From: an uncultured Burkholderiales bacterium
Lineage (GTDB): Bacteria; Pseudomonadota; Gammaproteobacteria; Burkholderiales; Burkholderiaceae_E
Direction of reading: 5' to 3'
NCBI GenBank assembly: GCA_902826305.1
Contig: CADEEH010000042.1
Span: 1-36,340, forward strand
Length of the DNA stretch: 36,340 nt
Part shown: positions 1 to 8,255 of the stretch, in pieces
How positions within the stretch are numbered: position 1 is the stretch's first letter
How the letters are laid out: every line of letters begins with the position of its first letter
Notes under the pieces: model-generated
Database searches by the model: none
Told to the model about the DNA's origin: nothing
The model's input: only the letters and a program-made list of their open reading frames with translations
Program-made: the position numbers and the translations under genes

Positions 1-472
1 GGAAACCGATCACCTGCGGCACCGCCTTGGCCCGGGTGATCATCATCAGGAACGAGAGCAGCACACAGGCGAGCGCGATGCCCAGCGTGCCGCGTGCGAT
101 CGACGCCGAGAATCCGGAGATCGGCAGCGCCAGGTTGAACGCGAAGATCACCAGTGCGATGCCGATCAGCATCGTCATCGGGATGTTGATCAGGGTCTCG
201 GTATCCCACTTGATCTCGAGCCGGTTGATCAGCCGGTGCAGCAGCAGCGGGATCAGCACCACCTTGAGCGCGAATGTCAGCGCCGCCGAGAAATACAGGT
301 GCGGCTGGCCGGTCACGTAGCCGACCACCGCGGTCGCGGCGACCAGCGTGATCCCCTGCAGCGTGAACAGGTGGATCAGCGACAGGATGCGCCGCTGCGA
401 CAGCATCGCGAACGACAGCAGCAGCAGCACCGCGGCGAACAGGTTGATCAGCTGGGCGATCAGGGCCGGCAT
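1..472 (-). CDS. hyfE: Hydrogenase-4 component E-like membrane protein (partial, C-terminus off window)
   Basis: The visible 157 codons begin with MPALIAQLINLFAAVLLLLS and read as a small, very hydrophobic protein with about five membrane helices, the pattern of HyfE, which is related to the NuoK-type subunit of complex I. The ATG at 472 has AGAGG about 8 bases upstream and lies only 11 bases past the stop of hyfC, so the two are surely co-transcribed. The reading frame stays open to the window edge, so the C-terminus is missing. In this family the protein helps form the proton- or sodium-translocating membrane arm. Identification rests on hydrophobic pattern and on the B-C-E gene order; the large and small catalytic subunits would lie beyond the left edge and are not visible. 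Confidence 0.82.
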   Translation of the reverse strand, partial: MPALIAQLINLFAAVLLLLSFAMLSQRRILSLIHLFTLQGITLVAATAVVGYVTGQPHLYFSAALTFALKVVLIPLLLHRLINRLEIKWDTETLINIPMTMLIGIALVIFAFNLALPISGFSASIARGTLGIALACVLLSFLMMITRAKAVPQVIGF

Positions 473-483
473 CCGCGGGACCT

Positions 484-1431
484 CTAGCTGCCGAGCAGGA
501 TGTGGACCAGCATGCCGATCACCGCCAGCAGGAATGCGGTGGCGAGGAACTCCGGCACCCGGAAGATCCGCATCTTCGCGCTGGCGGCCTCGACCAGCGC
601 CAGCGCCACGCCGCCGATCGCGAGCTTGAGCACCAGCACCGGGATCGCCGCCAGCATCAGCAGCGGCGTGTCCGCCTGGGCGACCCCCCACGGAAAGAAG
701 ATCGCCAGTCCGATGCATGAATACGCGAACAGCTTGAGCGATGCCGCCCATTCGAGCAGTGCCAGGTGCCTGCCCGAGTATTCGAGGATCAGCGCCTCGT
801 GGATCATCGTCAGTTCCAGGTGCGTGGCCGGGTTGTCGACCGGGACACGCGCGTTCTCGGCCAGCGAGACGAAGGTGAAGGCGACACCGGCGAACGCGAG
901 GCTCGGATAGATCGCGAGCTCCTGGCGCGACAGCGTCTCGACGATCGCCGGCAGCGAGGTCGACTGCGTGATCAGCGACGCGGTGAACAGGACCATCAGC
1001 AGCGCCGGCTCGGCCAGGAAGCCGATCAGCATCTCGCGCCGTGCGCCGAGCGTGCCGAACGCGGTGCCGATGTCGAACGCGGCCAGCGAGATCGCGACCC
1101 GTGCGATCGCAAACAGGCCCACCAGCGCGATCGCATCGGCCGCCGGCGCCAGCGGCAGGTCGGTCGACAACGTCGGGATGATGCCGCTGGCGAGCACCAT
1201 GCAGCCGAATACCGCATAGGGCATCACGCGGAACAACGGCGAGGCGTTCTCGGCGACGATCGATTCCTTGTTGAACAGCTTGTGCAGCATGCGATAGGGC
1301 TGCAGCAGGCCGGGCGCCGACTTGTTCTGCAGCCACGCCCGGCACATCGACACCCAGCCGGTCAGCAGCGGAGCGGCGAGCAGCGCGATCGCGACCTCGA
1401 GCAGCTGCGAGACGAGCCCCCAGGCGGTCAT
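484..1431 (-). CDS. hyfC: Hydrogenase-4 component C-like / NuoH-family membrane subunit
   Basis: This 315-residue protein has about eight hydrophobic segments and the charged loop signature of the NuoH/HyfC family, for example the ARVPVDNPATHLELTMIHEA stretch near residue 200, which in the family lies at the junction between the membrane arm and the soluble arm. The ATG at 1431 has GGGAG a few bases upstream. It sits between hyfB (50 bases upstream) and hyfE (11 bases downstream) in one transcript. In hydrogenase-4, formate hydrogenlyase and related complexes this subunit anchors the catalytic module and begins the ion path. Whether the complex here is a true hydrogenase or a hydrogenase-related complex without the nickel site cannot be decided from this window. 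Confidence 0.87.
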   Translation of the reverse strand: MTAWGLVSQLLEVAIALLAAPLLTGWVSMCRAWLQNKSAPGLLQPYRMLHKLFNKESIVAENASPLFRVMPYAVFGCMVLASGIIPTLSTDLPLAPAADAIALVGLFAIARVAISLAAFDIGTAFGTLGARREMLIGFLAEPALLMVLFTASLITQSTSLPAIVETLSRQELAIYPSLAFAGVAFTFVSLAENARVPVDNPATHLELTMIHEALILEYSGRHLALLEWAASLKLFAYSCIGLAIFFPWGVAQADTPLLMLAAIPVLVLKLAIGGVALALVEAASAKMRIFRVPEFLATAFLLAVIGMLVHILLGS

Positions 1432-1480
1432 CCGTCGCTCCCGGGCCCACGGGCCGTCGGCCCTGGTGATCCGGCGGCTC

Positions 1481-3463
1481 TCACCACGACACCAGGATCA
1501 GCATGACCAGCAGGGTGACGAAGCTGTACAGCAGGTAGATCGCGATCCGGCCCTGCTGCATCAGCCCGACCAGGCGGGCGACCGCCGCGACGCCGCGGGC
1601 GATCGGCGCGTACAACAGATACCAGAAGTGATCCTCGATCCGGACCTGGTAGCGCGGCTCGGTGTCGAACGGCGTGGGCAGCTCGCGGTGCATGCGGAAG
1701 AACGGCTCGAAGATCTGCCGGATCGGCTGGCCGAACCCCTCGGCAGTGTCCTGCATGCGGGGGGTCTGCCACGGAAAGCCGCAGTCCCATGGCGGTGCGC
1801 GCCGGATGCGGCCGTGATACAGGCGGCGCACGCCCAGGAACGCCAGCGCGAAGGCGGCGGCGACACCGAACAGGAACAGCAGCGGGCTGTAGCTCGCGCG
1901 CTCGATCGTGTTGGGCACCAGCAGCCACCAGCCGCCGGCACCGGCCTGCGCCGCGAGCCCGTGGCCGACCAGCTCGCGGGTCACCGGATCGATCAGCGCC
2001 AGCACCTGTGCCGGAAACAGCCCGAGCAGCACACAACCGGCGGCCAGCCACAGCAGACCCGCGTGCTCCAGCCCTTCGGCGTCATGGGCCTCGTGCAGCC
2101 GCTCCTCGCGCGGGCGGCCGAGGAAGACGACCCCGTAGAACTTCACCATCACGTAGCCACCGAGCGCGGCCACCAGCGCGATCGCGGCCGCGACCACCGG
2201 CACCAGCATGTTCAGGAACGGATTGGGCAGACCGGGGCTGAACAGGAAACTCTGCAACAGCAGCCATTCGGCGACGAACCCGGCCATCGGCGGCAACCCG
2301 GCGCTCGCCAGCACCGCCACCAGCGTGATCCAGCCGACCCGCGGCATGAAGCGCAGCAGCCCGCCGAGTCTGCCCAGGTTGCGTTCGCCGGTTGCGTGCA
2401 GCACCGAGCCGGTCGCGACGAACAGCAGGCTCTTGAAGAACGCGTGGGCGAGCACGTGGTACAGCGCCGCGCTCAACGCCAGCGCGGCCAGTGCCGGCAT
2501 CGCGTACGACTTGAAGATCACCGCCAGCCCGATGCCGATCGCGATCATGCCGATGTTCTCGATCGACGAATAGGCGAGCAGCCGCTTCATGTCGGTCTGG
2601 GCGGCGGCGAAGACGACGCCGAACAGCGCCGTGACGACACCGAGCGCGAGCAGCAGCACGCCCCACCACCACGCCTGCACCGGCGACAGGTCGAGCGTGA
2701 CCCGCAGCAGACCGTAGATCGCCGTCTTCAGCATCAGCCCGCTCATCAGCGCCGAGACCGGCGATGGCGCGGCCGGGTGCGCCTCGGGCAGCCAGACGTG
2801 CAGCGGCACGAATCCCGCCTTCGCGCCGAACCCGATCACCGCCAGCACGAACGCGGCGGCGGCCCACTGCGGCGACAGCGACTGCACCCGCATGCCGCCG
2901 AACGTGTAGTCGCCGGAGCCGGCCTGGAGCACACCGAAGCACAGCAGGATCGCGATCGCGCCGACATGGGCGATCAGCAGGTACAGGTAGCCGGCACGAC
3001 GGATCTCGGCGATCCGGTGATTGGCGGTCACCAGGAAAAACGACGACATCGCCATCGATTCCCAGACGACCATGAACAGGTAGGCGTCGTCGGCGAGGAA
3101 CACCAGCGCCATGCTGGCCAGGAACAGGTGATATTGCAGGCACAACAGTCCGGGCGCGGTCCCCTCGCCCTGGCGGAAGTAGCCGGCGGCGAACAGCGAC
3201 ACGCCGAAACCGGCCGAACCGAGCGTGAACAGGAAGAACGCGGACAACGCGTCCAGGCGCAGGTGGAACGGCAGGTCCGGCAGACCCAGTGGCAGGATCG
3301 CGACCTGGACACCTTCGGACAGGGCGTGTGCGGCCGCGACCGCCAGCACCAGCGAACCCGCACCGCCGAGCGGGAACAACAGCCTGGACACCACCGCGAG
3401 CCGGTCGAGCGCGAACGCGCCCGCGAGCGCCACCAGCATCCACAGAGCGATGACGATCAGCAT
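1481..3463 (-). CDS. hyfB: Hydrogenase-4 component B-like proton-conducting antiporter subunit
   Basis: The 660-residue product is an integral membrane protein of the NuoL/NuoM/Mrp antiporter family. The central region carries typical family stretches: ESMAMSSFFLVTANH around residue 135, the helix with GFGAKAGFVPLHVWLPEAHP near 215-235, and the broken-helix region with DMKRLLAYSSIENIGMI near 290. The C-terminal third matches HyfB rather than NuoL. It would pump ions in the membrane arm of an energy-converting complex. The ATG at 3463 has no good ribosome site next to it. A GGGGAGG at 3496-3502 is well placed for an in-frame CTG at 3487, so a rare start adding eight residues is possible. The gene begins 74 bases after gshA on the same strand. 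Confidence 0.88.
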   Translation of the reverse strand: MLIVIALWMLVALAGAFALDRLAVVSRLLFPLGGAGSLVLAVAAAHALSEGVQVAILPLGLPDLPFHLRLDALSAFFLFTLGSAGFGVSLFAAGYFRQGEGTAPGLLCLQYHLFLASMALVFLADDAYLFMVVWESMAMSSFFLVTANHRIAEIRRAGYLYLLIAHVGAIAILLCFGVLQAGSGDYTFGGMRVQSLSPQWAAAAFVLAVIGFGAKAGFVPLHVWLPEAHPAAPSPVSALMSGLMLKTAIYGLLRVTLDLSPVQAWWWGVLLLALGVVTALFGVVFAAAQTDMKRLLAYSSIENIGMIAIGIGLAVIFKSYAMPALAALALSAALYHVLAHAFFKSLLFVATGSVLHATGERNLGRLGGLLRFMPRVGWITLVAVLASAGLPPMAGFVAEWLLLQSFLFSPGLPNPFLNMLVPVVAAAIALVAALGGYVMVKFYGVVFLGRPREERLHEAHDAEGLEHAGLLWLAAGCVLLGLFPAQVLALIDPVTRELVGHGLAAQAGAGGWWLLVPNTIERASYSPLLFLFGVAAAFALAFLGVRRLYHGRIRRAPPWDCGFPWQTPRMQDTAEGFGQPIRQIFEPFFRMHRELPTPFDTEPRYQVRIEDHFWYLLYAPIARGVAAVARLVGLMQQGRIAIYLLYSFVTLLVMLILVSW

Positions 3464-3517
3464 CCAGTCGATGTCGAGAAACCCCAGGACCGTCGCCTCC
3501 CCTCGTACGGAAGGGTC

Positions 3518-3523
3518 ATTGTA
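3518..3523 (-). promoter_or_regulatory. Possible -10 box for the hyf operon
   Basis: TACAAT on the minus strand lies in the short gshA-hyfB gap, about 30 bases before the likely CTG start or 55 before the ATG. No convincing -35 was found at the right spacing, so this is only a candidate. Confidence 0.3.
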
Positions 3524-3537
3524 CGTCGGCGAATCGG

Positions 3538-5046
3538 TCAGGCGCCCGCCAGGTAGCGCCGCAGATAGTCGTCGAACGACAGGGTTTCGGCCTGCTCGAG
3601 CCGACGCTGCTCGTCGATCGACGCCTGCGCGAGCCGCCGGTACAGTTTCTCGCTTTCGGCGGACAGCGGCATGCGAAGCAGCGACTGCCGGACCTCGGCC
3701 GAACGCGCCAGCACGAAGTTCAGGAACGAGTTGCTGTAGGCGTTGCGCACCGATTCGAGCACCCGGGCCGAGGGCGTGGTCGCCGGGTCACGCAGCTTCG
3801 CGGCGGCCATCGCGAGCACCTGCTGGTGCCGGTCGACGCCACCGGGGCGATCGAGCCGCTCGGCGATCGGTCCACATTCGTCGATGATGCGCGCGCCCCA
3901 GTCGACCAGGTCGACCTCGGATCCATCGTGCCGGCGCAGCCGCAGGCCCGGCTCGCGGCCGCGCGCAGCGGTCAGGTGCTGGTTGCGCGACAGGATCTCG
4001 ATCTCCTCGGGTGTGTCCGGCGGGCTGTCGTCCAGCAGGCAATGCAGCAGGAAGATGTCGAGGAAACGCATGACGTCGGCCTCGATGCCGATCGGCACGA
4101 ACGGATCGAGGTCCATGCACCGGACCTCGACGTATTCGACGCCGCGTGCGCGCAGCGCCGCCAGCGGTCGTTCGCCCGGCAGCGTGACCCGCTTGGGCCG
4201 GATCGTGCCGTAGAACTCGTTCTCGATCTGCAGCAGGCTGGTCGACAGCTGGTTGTACTCGCCACCCGGACTGCGCACGCCGATCGCCTCGTACGGCGCG
4301 TAGGGCCGCACCATCGCCTCGCGCAGCGATTCGCCGTAGCTCTCCAGGCTGTTGTAGCTGACCGCGAGCGACTGCTGGGCATCACTCTGGTAGCCGAGCC
4401 GGCCCATGCGCAGCGAGGTGCCGTGTGGCATGTGCAACGTACCCTGCGACAGCGGCTGCAGCTCGTGCTCGCGTCCGGCGACGAACGACGAACAGACCGC
4501 CGGCGACGCCCCGAACAGGAACAGCAGCAGGAACGACTGGCGGCGGAAATTGCGGATCAGCCCGAAGTAGTCCTCGCTGGACAGTCCCGGCATCGACCAG
4601 TTGTAGTGGATGCCCGAGATCGTCTGCATCCGCCGTCCGTAGCGGTAGCCCAGCCCGCGGCGGTAGATGCTCTTGGCGCGGCCGACGTTCGAGGAGCCGT
4701 AGCGGCCGATCGGGATCGTCTCGTCGGCGGGCAGCCCGCACGGCATGCTCGACACCCAGAGGTGTTCGCTGCCGATCGCGCGCACGACGAACAGATGGAT
4801 CTGCTGCAGTTCGGCCAGGCAGGATTCCACCGACGGGTGGATGCCGGTGATCAGCTCGAGCTGCGACTCGCTGAAGTCGGTGGTGATGTGCGGATGGGTC
4901 AGCGCCGAGCCGAGCGGCACCGGATGCGGCGTGAGTGCCAGCGAGCCGTCGGGCAGCGTGCGCAGGCTCTCCTTCTCGATGCCGCGGCGCATCCGCTGCA
5001 ATCGCTCGGCGGGCAGGTCCCTCAACCGGTCCAACAGGCGGCTCAT
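3538..5046 (-). CDS. gshA: Glutamate-cysteine ligase
   Basis: The enzyme joins glutamate and cysteine using ATP, the first and rate-limiting step of glutathione synthesis in the cytoplasm. The 502-residue product is close to the E. coli enzyme (518) and belongs to the proteobacterial GshA type. Recognisable stretches include RRGIEKESLRTLPDG near residue 20, the TDFSESQLELITG segment near 55, SSMPCGLPADETIPIG near 90, and GIHYNWSMP near 140. I chose the ATG at 5046 (MSRLLDRLRDLP), because the upstream open frame reads as low-quality arginine-rich sequence with no homology-like pattern. The ribosome site is weak (GGA about 10 bases upstream). It is followed by the hyf module on the same strand and is divergent from the OpgC-like gene. 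Confidence 0.93.
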   Translation of the reverse strand: MSRLLDRLRDLPAERLQRMRRGIEKESLRTLPDGSLALTPHPVPLGSALTHPHITTDFSESQLELITGIHPSVESCLAELQQIHLFVVRAIGSEHLWVSSMPCGLPADETIPIGRYGSSNVGRAKSIYRRGLGYRYGRRMQTISGIHYNWSMPGLSSEDYFGLIRNFRRQSFLLLFLFGASPAVCSSFVAGREHELQPLSQGTLHMPHGTSLRMGRLGYQSDAQQSLAVSYNSLESYGESLREAMVRPYAPYEAIGVRSPGGEYNQLSTSLLQIENEFYGTIRPKRVTLPGERPLAALRARGVEYVEVRCMDLDPFVPIGIEADVMRFLDIFLLHCLLDDSPPDTPEEIEILSRNQHLTAARGREPGLRLRRHDGSEVDLVDWGARIIDECGPIAERLDRPGGVDRHQQVLAMAAAKLRDPATTPSARVLESVRNAYSNSFLNFVLARSAEVRQSLLRMPLSAESEKLYRRLAQASIDEQRRLEQAETLSFDDYLRRYLAGA

Positions 5047-5303
5047 GAATGTCCGATTTCCGATTCGTTCCAGCCGCCCGCCGGCGTGTCGTCCTGTGTC
5101 GCAGGCCGCCACGGCCGAGCCGAACAAGTCGCGGGGCGGCACCAATCTAACCCAAAAAACCGCCTCGCGGCTCGCACAAGACCTTGCTCCACGCGTCGCC
5201 TCTGTTCGCCGGCGCGAGGTGCCCGAATACCCTGTCGGTCGACTTGTCAGTCTACCGTGCCCGCGATGGTGACCGAGTTCCGAACCCCGGAGGAGATTGC
5301 GCT

Positions 5304-6473
5304 CTGCCAGCCGAGCCCGCACGACGCCTTTCCGGCCTGCGCGCGGGTGCCCCGGCGTCCCGGCGCGACCTGCGACTCGACTTCTTCCGCGGCCTCGCCT
5401 TGTGGCTCATCTTCATCGATCATGTCCCCTCGAACCTGATCTCCCGGCTGACGATCCGCAACTTCGGCTTCAGCGACGCGACCGAGATCTTCGTCTTCAT
5501 CTCGGGGTTCACCGCGGCGATCGTCTATGGCGCGGCACTCTCGCGACGAGGCTTCGCGTTCATGACCGCGCAGGTCCTGCGCCGCTGCTGGCAGCTCTAC
5601 GCCGCCCACATCGTCGTGTTCGTGTTCTTCATCGGCCAGATCGTCTGGGTTTCCTCGCGGTTCGGCAACGCCGCCTTCCTCGACGAGATGAACATCGCGC
5701 AGTTCTTCGACGACCCCCAGGAGTCGATCATCGAGGCGCTGAAACTGCACTACCGGCCGGCCAACCTGGACGTGCTGCCGCTGTACATGGCGCTGCTGCT
5801 CGGGTTTCCGCCGGTGGTCTGGATGCTCGATCGCTCGCCGGCGCTGACCTTCGCCGCATCCGCCCTGCTGTACACGTGGGTACAGGTCGGCGACATCACG
5901 TTCCCGGTCTACGAGAACGGCGACTCGTGGCTGTTCAATCCGCTCGGCTGGCAGTTCCTCTTCGTCATCGGGGCGATCTGCGGGGCGTTGCGCAACGGAC
6001 AGCCGCGCTGGGCGGCCTGGAGGCCGTGGCTCGGCTGGCTGGCCGGCAGCTGGCTCGTCTTCTGTGCCTTCATCGCGATCGCCTGGTCGTGGCCGGCGCT
6101 CAACGAGGCGATCGAACCGTGGGTCGACTTCTGGCTCTATCCGATCGACAAGGCCAACCTGGACCTGGCGCGACTGGTACATTTCCTCGCGGCGGCCTAC
6201 CTGGTCTCGCACCTGTTCACCGAACGATCGCCGGTCCTGGACTGGCGCATCGCGCGGCCGATCATCCGCTGCGGGCAACACGCGCTGCACGTCTTCTGCC
6301 TGGGGATCATGCTGTCGTTCCTTGCCCACTTCGTGCTGGTCGAGTTCGGACGCGGCTGGCTGATGCAGATCGCCGTCGTCGCCGGCGGCCTGGCGCTGAT
6401 GTCGGCATTGGCCGCATTGCTGCAGTGGTATCGCGACGATGTCGGCCGGGCGGCGGCGGAGACCGGCCGATGA
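5304..6473 (+). CDS. OpgC-type membrane acyltransferase
   Basis: This inner-membrane protein has ten predicted helices and the conserved N-terminal hallmark RLDFFRGLALWLIFIDH, followed by FSDATEIFVFISGF and NPLGWQFLFVIG, which identify the OpgC branch of the acyltransferase-3 superfamily. OpgC adds succinyl groups to periplasmic glucans in E. coli; related proteins acylate other surface glycans. Start choice is uncertain. The open frame extends to an ATG at 5184, but that extension looks non-coding, while GGAGGAG at 5289-5295 lies 8 bases before an in-frame CTG at 5304, giving 389 residues. A TTG at 5244 is another option. Its TGA overlaps the start of the next gene (ATGA), so the three genes to 8250 are translationally coupled. 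Substrate is unknown; no opgG or opgH is nearby. Confidence 0.85.
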   Translation: MPAEPARRLSGLRAGAPASRRDLRLDFFRGLALWLIFIDHVPSNLISRLTIRNFGFSDATEIFVFISGFTAAIVYGAALSRRGFAFMTAQVLRRCWQLYAAHIVVFVFFIGQIVWVSSRFGNAAFLDEMNIAQFFDDPQESIIEALKLHYRPANLDVLPLYMALLLGFPPVVWMLDRSPALTFAASALLYTWVQVGDITFPVYENGDSWLFNPLGWQFLFVIGAICGALRNGQPRWAAWRPWLGWLAGSWLVFCAFIAIAWSWPALNEAIEPWVDFWLYPIDKANLDLARLVHFLAAAYLVSHLFTERSPVLDWRIARPIIRCGQHALHVFCLGIMLSFLAHFVLVEFGRGWLMQIAVVAGGLALMSALAALLQWYRDDVGRAAAETGR

Positions 6474-7255
6474 TGGCCGATCGCCGGGCACGCCTGTCGG
6501 TTCGCGGCGCGGCCTTCGCGGCGGCCTTCGCGGCGGCCGTCGTCTGCGCGAGCGCGTCCGCGCAGGTCACCGACTGCCCGTTGCCCGACGACCTGCTGCC
6601 GATCGAGGTCAGGCTGCCGACTCTCGAGCGTGTGCTGTCCACCCCGGGGACGACCGCGACCATCGTGATCCTCGGTCCGTTGGCCACCGGCGGGCGCCAG
6701 CGCGACAGCGGCGCGGTCAACTATCCGGCGCGGCTGCAGTCGCTGCTGGCCCGTCGCTTCCCTGACCATCCGGTGCGTGTCGAACTGATCGGCAGACCCC
6801 GTGGCTCCGTTGCCGAACAGCGCGCGCTGATCGACCGCGAGGTGCTGCCGCTGAAACCCGCGCTGGTCCTGTGGCAGATCGGGCGCGCCGATGCCCGTCG
6901 CACGGTGCCGGCCGCGGAAGTCGGCCGCCAGATCCGGCTCGGGATCGCGCAACTGCGGTCGGCCGACCTGATGCTGGTGTCGATGCAGTACCACCCGCAG
7001 AGCGAAGCGCTGTATCGGACCGACGACTACCGCAACGAGCTGCGCTGGGCCGCCGGCAGCGCCGACGTGCCGGTGTTCGATCGCTTCGAGATGATCGAAC
7101 ACTGGTCACGGATCGGACTGGTCGACCTGGATTCCACCGACCCCGCGGTCCAGCTGGCGGCGGCGCATCGGACGCAGGTCTGTATCGCCGGGTACCTGGA
7201 CCAGGTGCTCGCCGAGGGTGTCTCGGCCGCACGGGACAAGGTTCGCCGCCGATGA
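6470..7255 (+). CDS. Exported SGNH-like protein lacking catalytic residues (probable pseudoenzyme)
   Basis: A signal peptide (arginine-rich start, alanine-rich core, likely cut after ASA near residue 31) sends this protein of about 260 residues to the periplasm. It aligns by eye with the next gene: LVLWQIGRADARRTVP here against LVIWQFGSNAVIRRYP there. The SGNH blocks are degenerate. The nucleophile block reads ILGPLATGG with no serine in the usual place, the block III asparagine is replaced by Arg-Ala-Asp, and the terminal Asp of the Asp-x-x-His pair is missing. It is therefore likely inactive as a hydrolase or acyltransferase and may act as a partner or scaffold. Two ATGs (6470, 6473) overlap the stop of the acyltransferase, and its own stop overlaps the next start. 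No equivalent named gene is recognised. Confidence 0.75.
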   Translation: MMADRRARLSVRGAAFAAAFAAAVVCASASAQVTDCPLPDDLLPIEVRLPTLERVLSTPGTTATIVILGPLATGGRQRDSGAVNYPARLQSLLARRFPDHPVRVELIGRPRGSVAEQRALIDREVLPLKPALVLWQIGRADARRTVPAAEVGRQIRLGIAQLRSADLMLVSMQYHPQSEALYRTDDYRNELRWAAGSADVPVFDRFEMIEHWSRIGLVDLDSTDPAVQLAAAHRTQVCIAGYLDQVLAEGVSAARDKVRRR

Positions 7256-8250
7256 GCGCGCGGCGGTTTGCACCAGCGGCACCGGGCGGGCGGCTCACCT
7301 CGCAGTGCTCGCGGCCGCTTCGCGCGGTGATCACCTTCGTGATCGGCACCGTGACCGCCGGCATCATCCCCGGCATCGACACGGCGGGCGGCGGGCCGGT
7401 CGGAGCGGCACAGGCGGCGCCGGACAGGCCGGCCGGACGCGACGCCCGGGTCGCCGACACCGGGCCGGCCGCGCCCGACGATCGATCGTCGAGACGCCCG
7501 GCGCCGCCCCGTACCGCGGGCCCGGCCGCGCGCGAGAGCGGCGCGGACGTGCCGTTGCTGGGCACGTGCCCGATCGGCCTGGGCCCGCGGGTCCTGGACG
7601 GCGAACTGCCCGCGCTGCGACGTCGGATCGAGGCCGGCGGCCCGCTGCGGATCGTGACGCTCGGTTCCTCGTCGACCGCCGGCAGCGGCGCCTCCTCGAT
7701 GCGCTACTTCTATCCGAGCCAGCTCGCGGTCGAGTTGCTGCACCGGTTTCCCGGGGTGACGATCGAGGTGATCAACTCCGGCATCGGCGGCGAGGAGATC
7801 GATCAGATGGCCGCGCGCATCGAGCGCGACGTGCTGTTCCACCGGCCCGACCTGGTGATCTGGCAGTTCGGCAGCAACGCGGTGATCCGCCGCTATCCGC
7901 TGGGCCCGATCGAACCGCTCGCCCGCGACGGCGTCGCGCGCATCCTCGCGAGCGGCGCCGAATTGATCCTGATGGATCTGCAGCACGTGCCCCGGATCGA
8001 GGCCGCGCCGGACCGGCAGGCGATGCTCGACCTGATCCACGCCGTCGCCGGCACGACCGACGCGGTGCTGTTCCGGCGTTACGACCTGATGCGATCCTGG
8101 CACGAAACACTCGGCGAGGACTACCGCCGGATGTTCGCGGCCGATGCGCTGCACATGAACGACACCAGCTATTTCTGCATGGCGGCCGCCCTCGCGGCGG
8201 CGATCCACGAAGGAGCGACCGGCGCGCGTTCGTTGCCGCGCGCACGATGA
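7252..8250 (+). CDS. Exported SGNH/GDSL-family hydrolase or acyl-transfer enzyme
   Basis: The 332-residue protein has an N-terminal hydrophobic segment (about residues 24-45, signal or anchor), then a Pro/Ala/Arg-rich linker to about 100, then an SGNH domain. The catalytic blocks are intact: Gly138-Ser-Ser140 in LGSSSTAG (nucleophile), the block II glycine in NSGIGGEE, Asn209 in QFGSNA, and Asp298-x-x-His301 in DALHMND. Such domains remove acetyl groups from, or pass them to, glycans and lipids in the periplasm. It is the last gene of the OpgC-type operon (ATGA overlap) and runs to within 5 bases of the convergent GntR gene. I infer that it completes or edits the acyl modification begun by the membrane transferase. 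Substrate is not deducible. Confidence 0.8.
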   Translation: MSARRFAPAAPGGRLTSQCSRPLRAVITFVIGTVTAGIIPGIDTAGGGPVGAAQAAPDRPAGRDARVADTGPAAPDDRSSRRPAPPRTAGPAARESGADVPLLGTCPIGLGPRVLDGELPALRRRIEAGGPLRIVTLGSSSTAGSGASSMRYFYPSQLAVELLHRFPGVTIEVINSGIGGEEIDQMAARIERDVLFHRPDLVIWQFGSNAVIRRYPLGPIEPLARDGVARILASGAELILMDLQHVPRIEAAPDRQAMLDLIHAVAGTTDAVLFRRYDLMRSWHETLGEDYRRMFAADALHMNDTSYFCMAAALAAAIHEGATGARSLPRAR

Positions 8251-8255
8251 GGCCG

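Noticed and set aside
1322-3556. 744-codon open frame on the plus strand opposite hyfB
   Set aside because: Gln/Arg-rich translation typical of the antisense of high-GC genes; hyfB on the other strand has clear family motifs.
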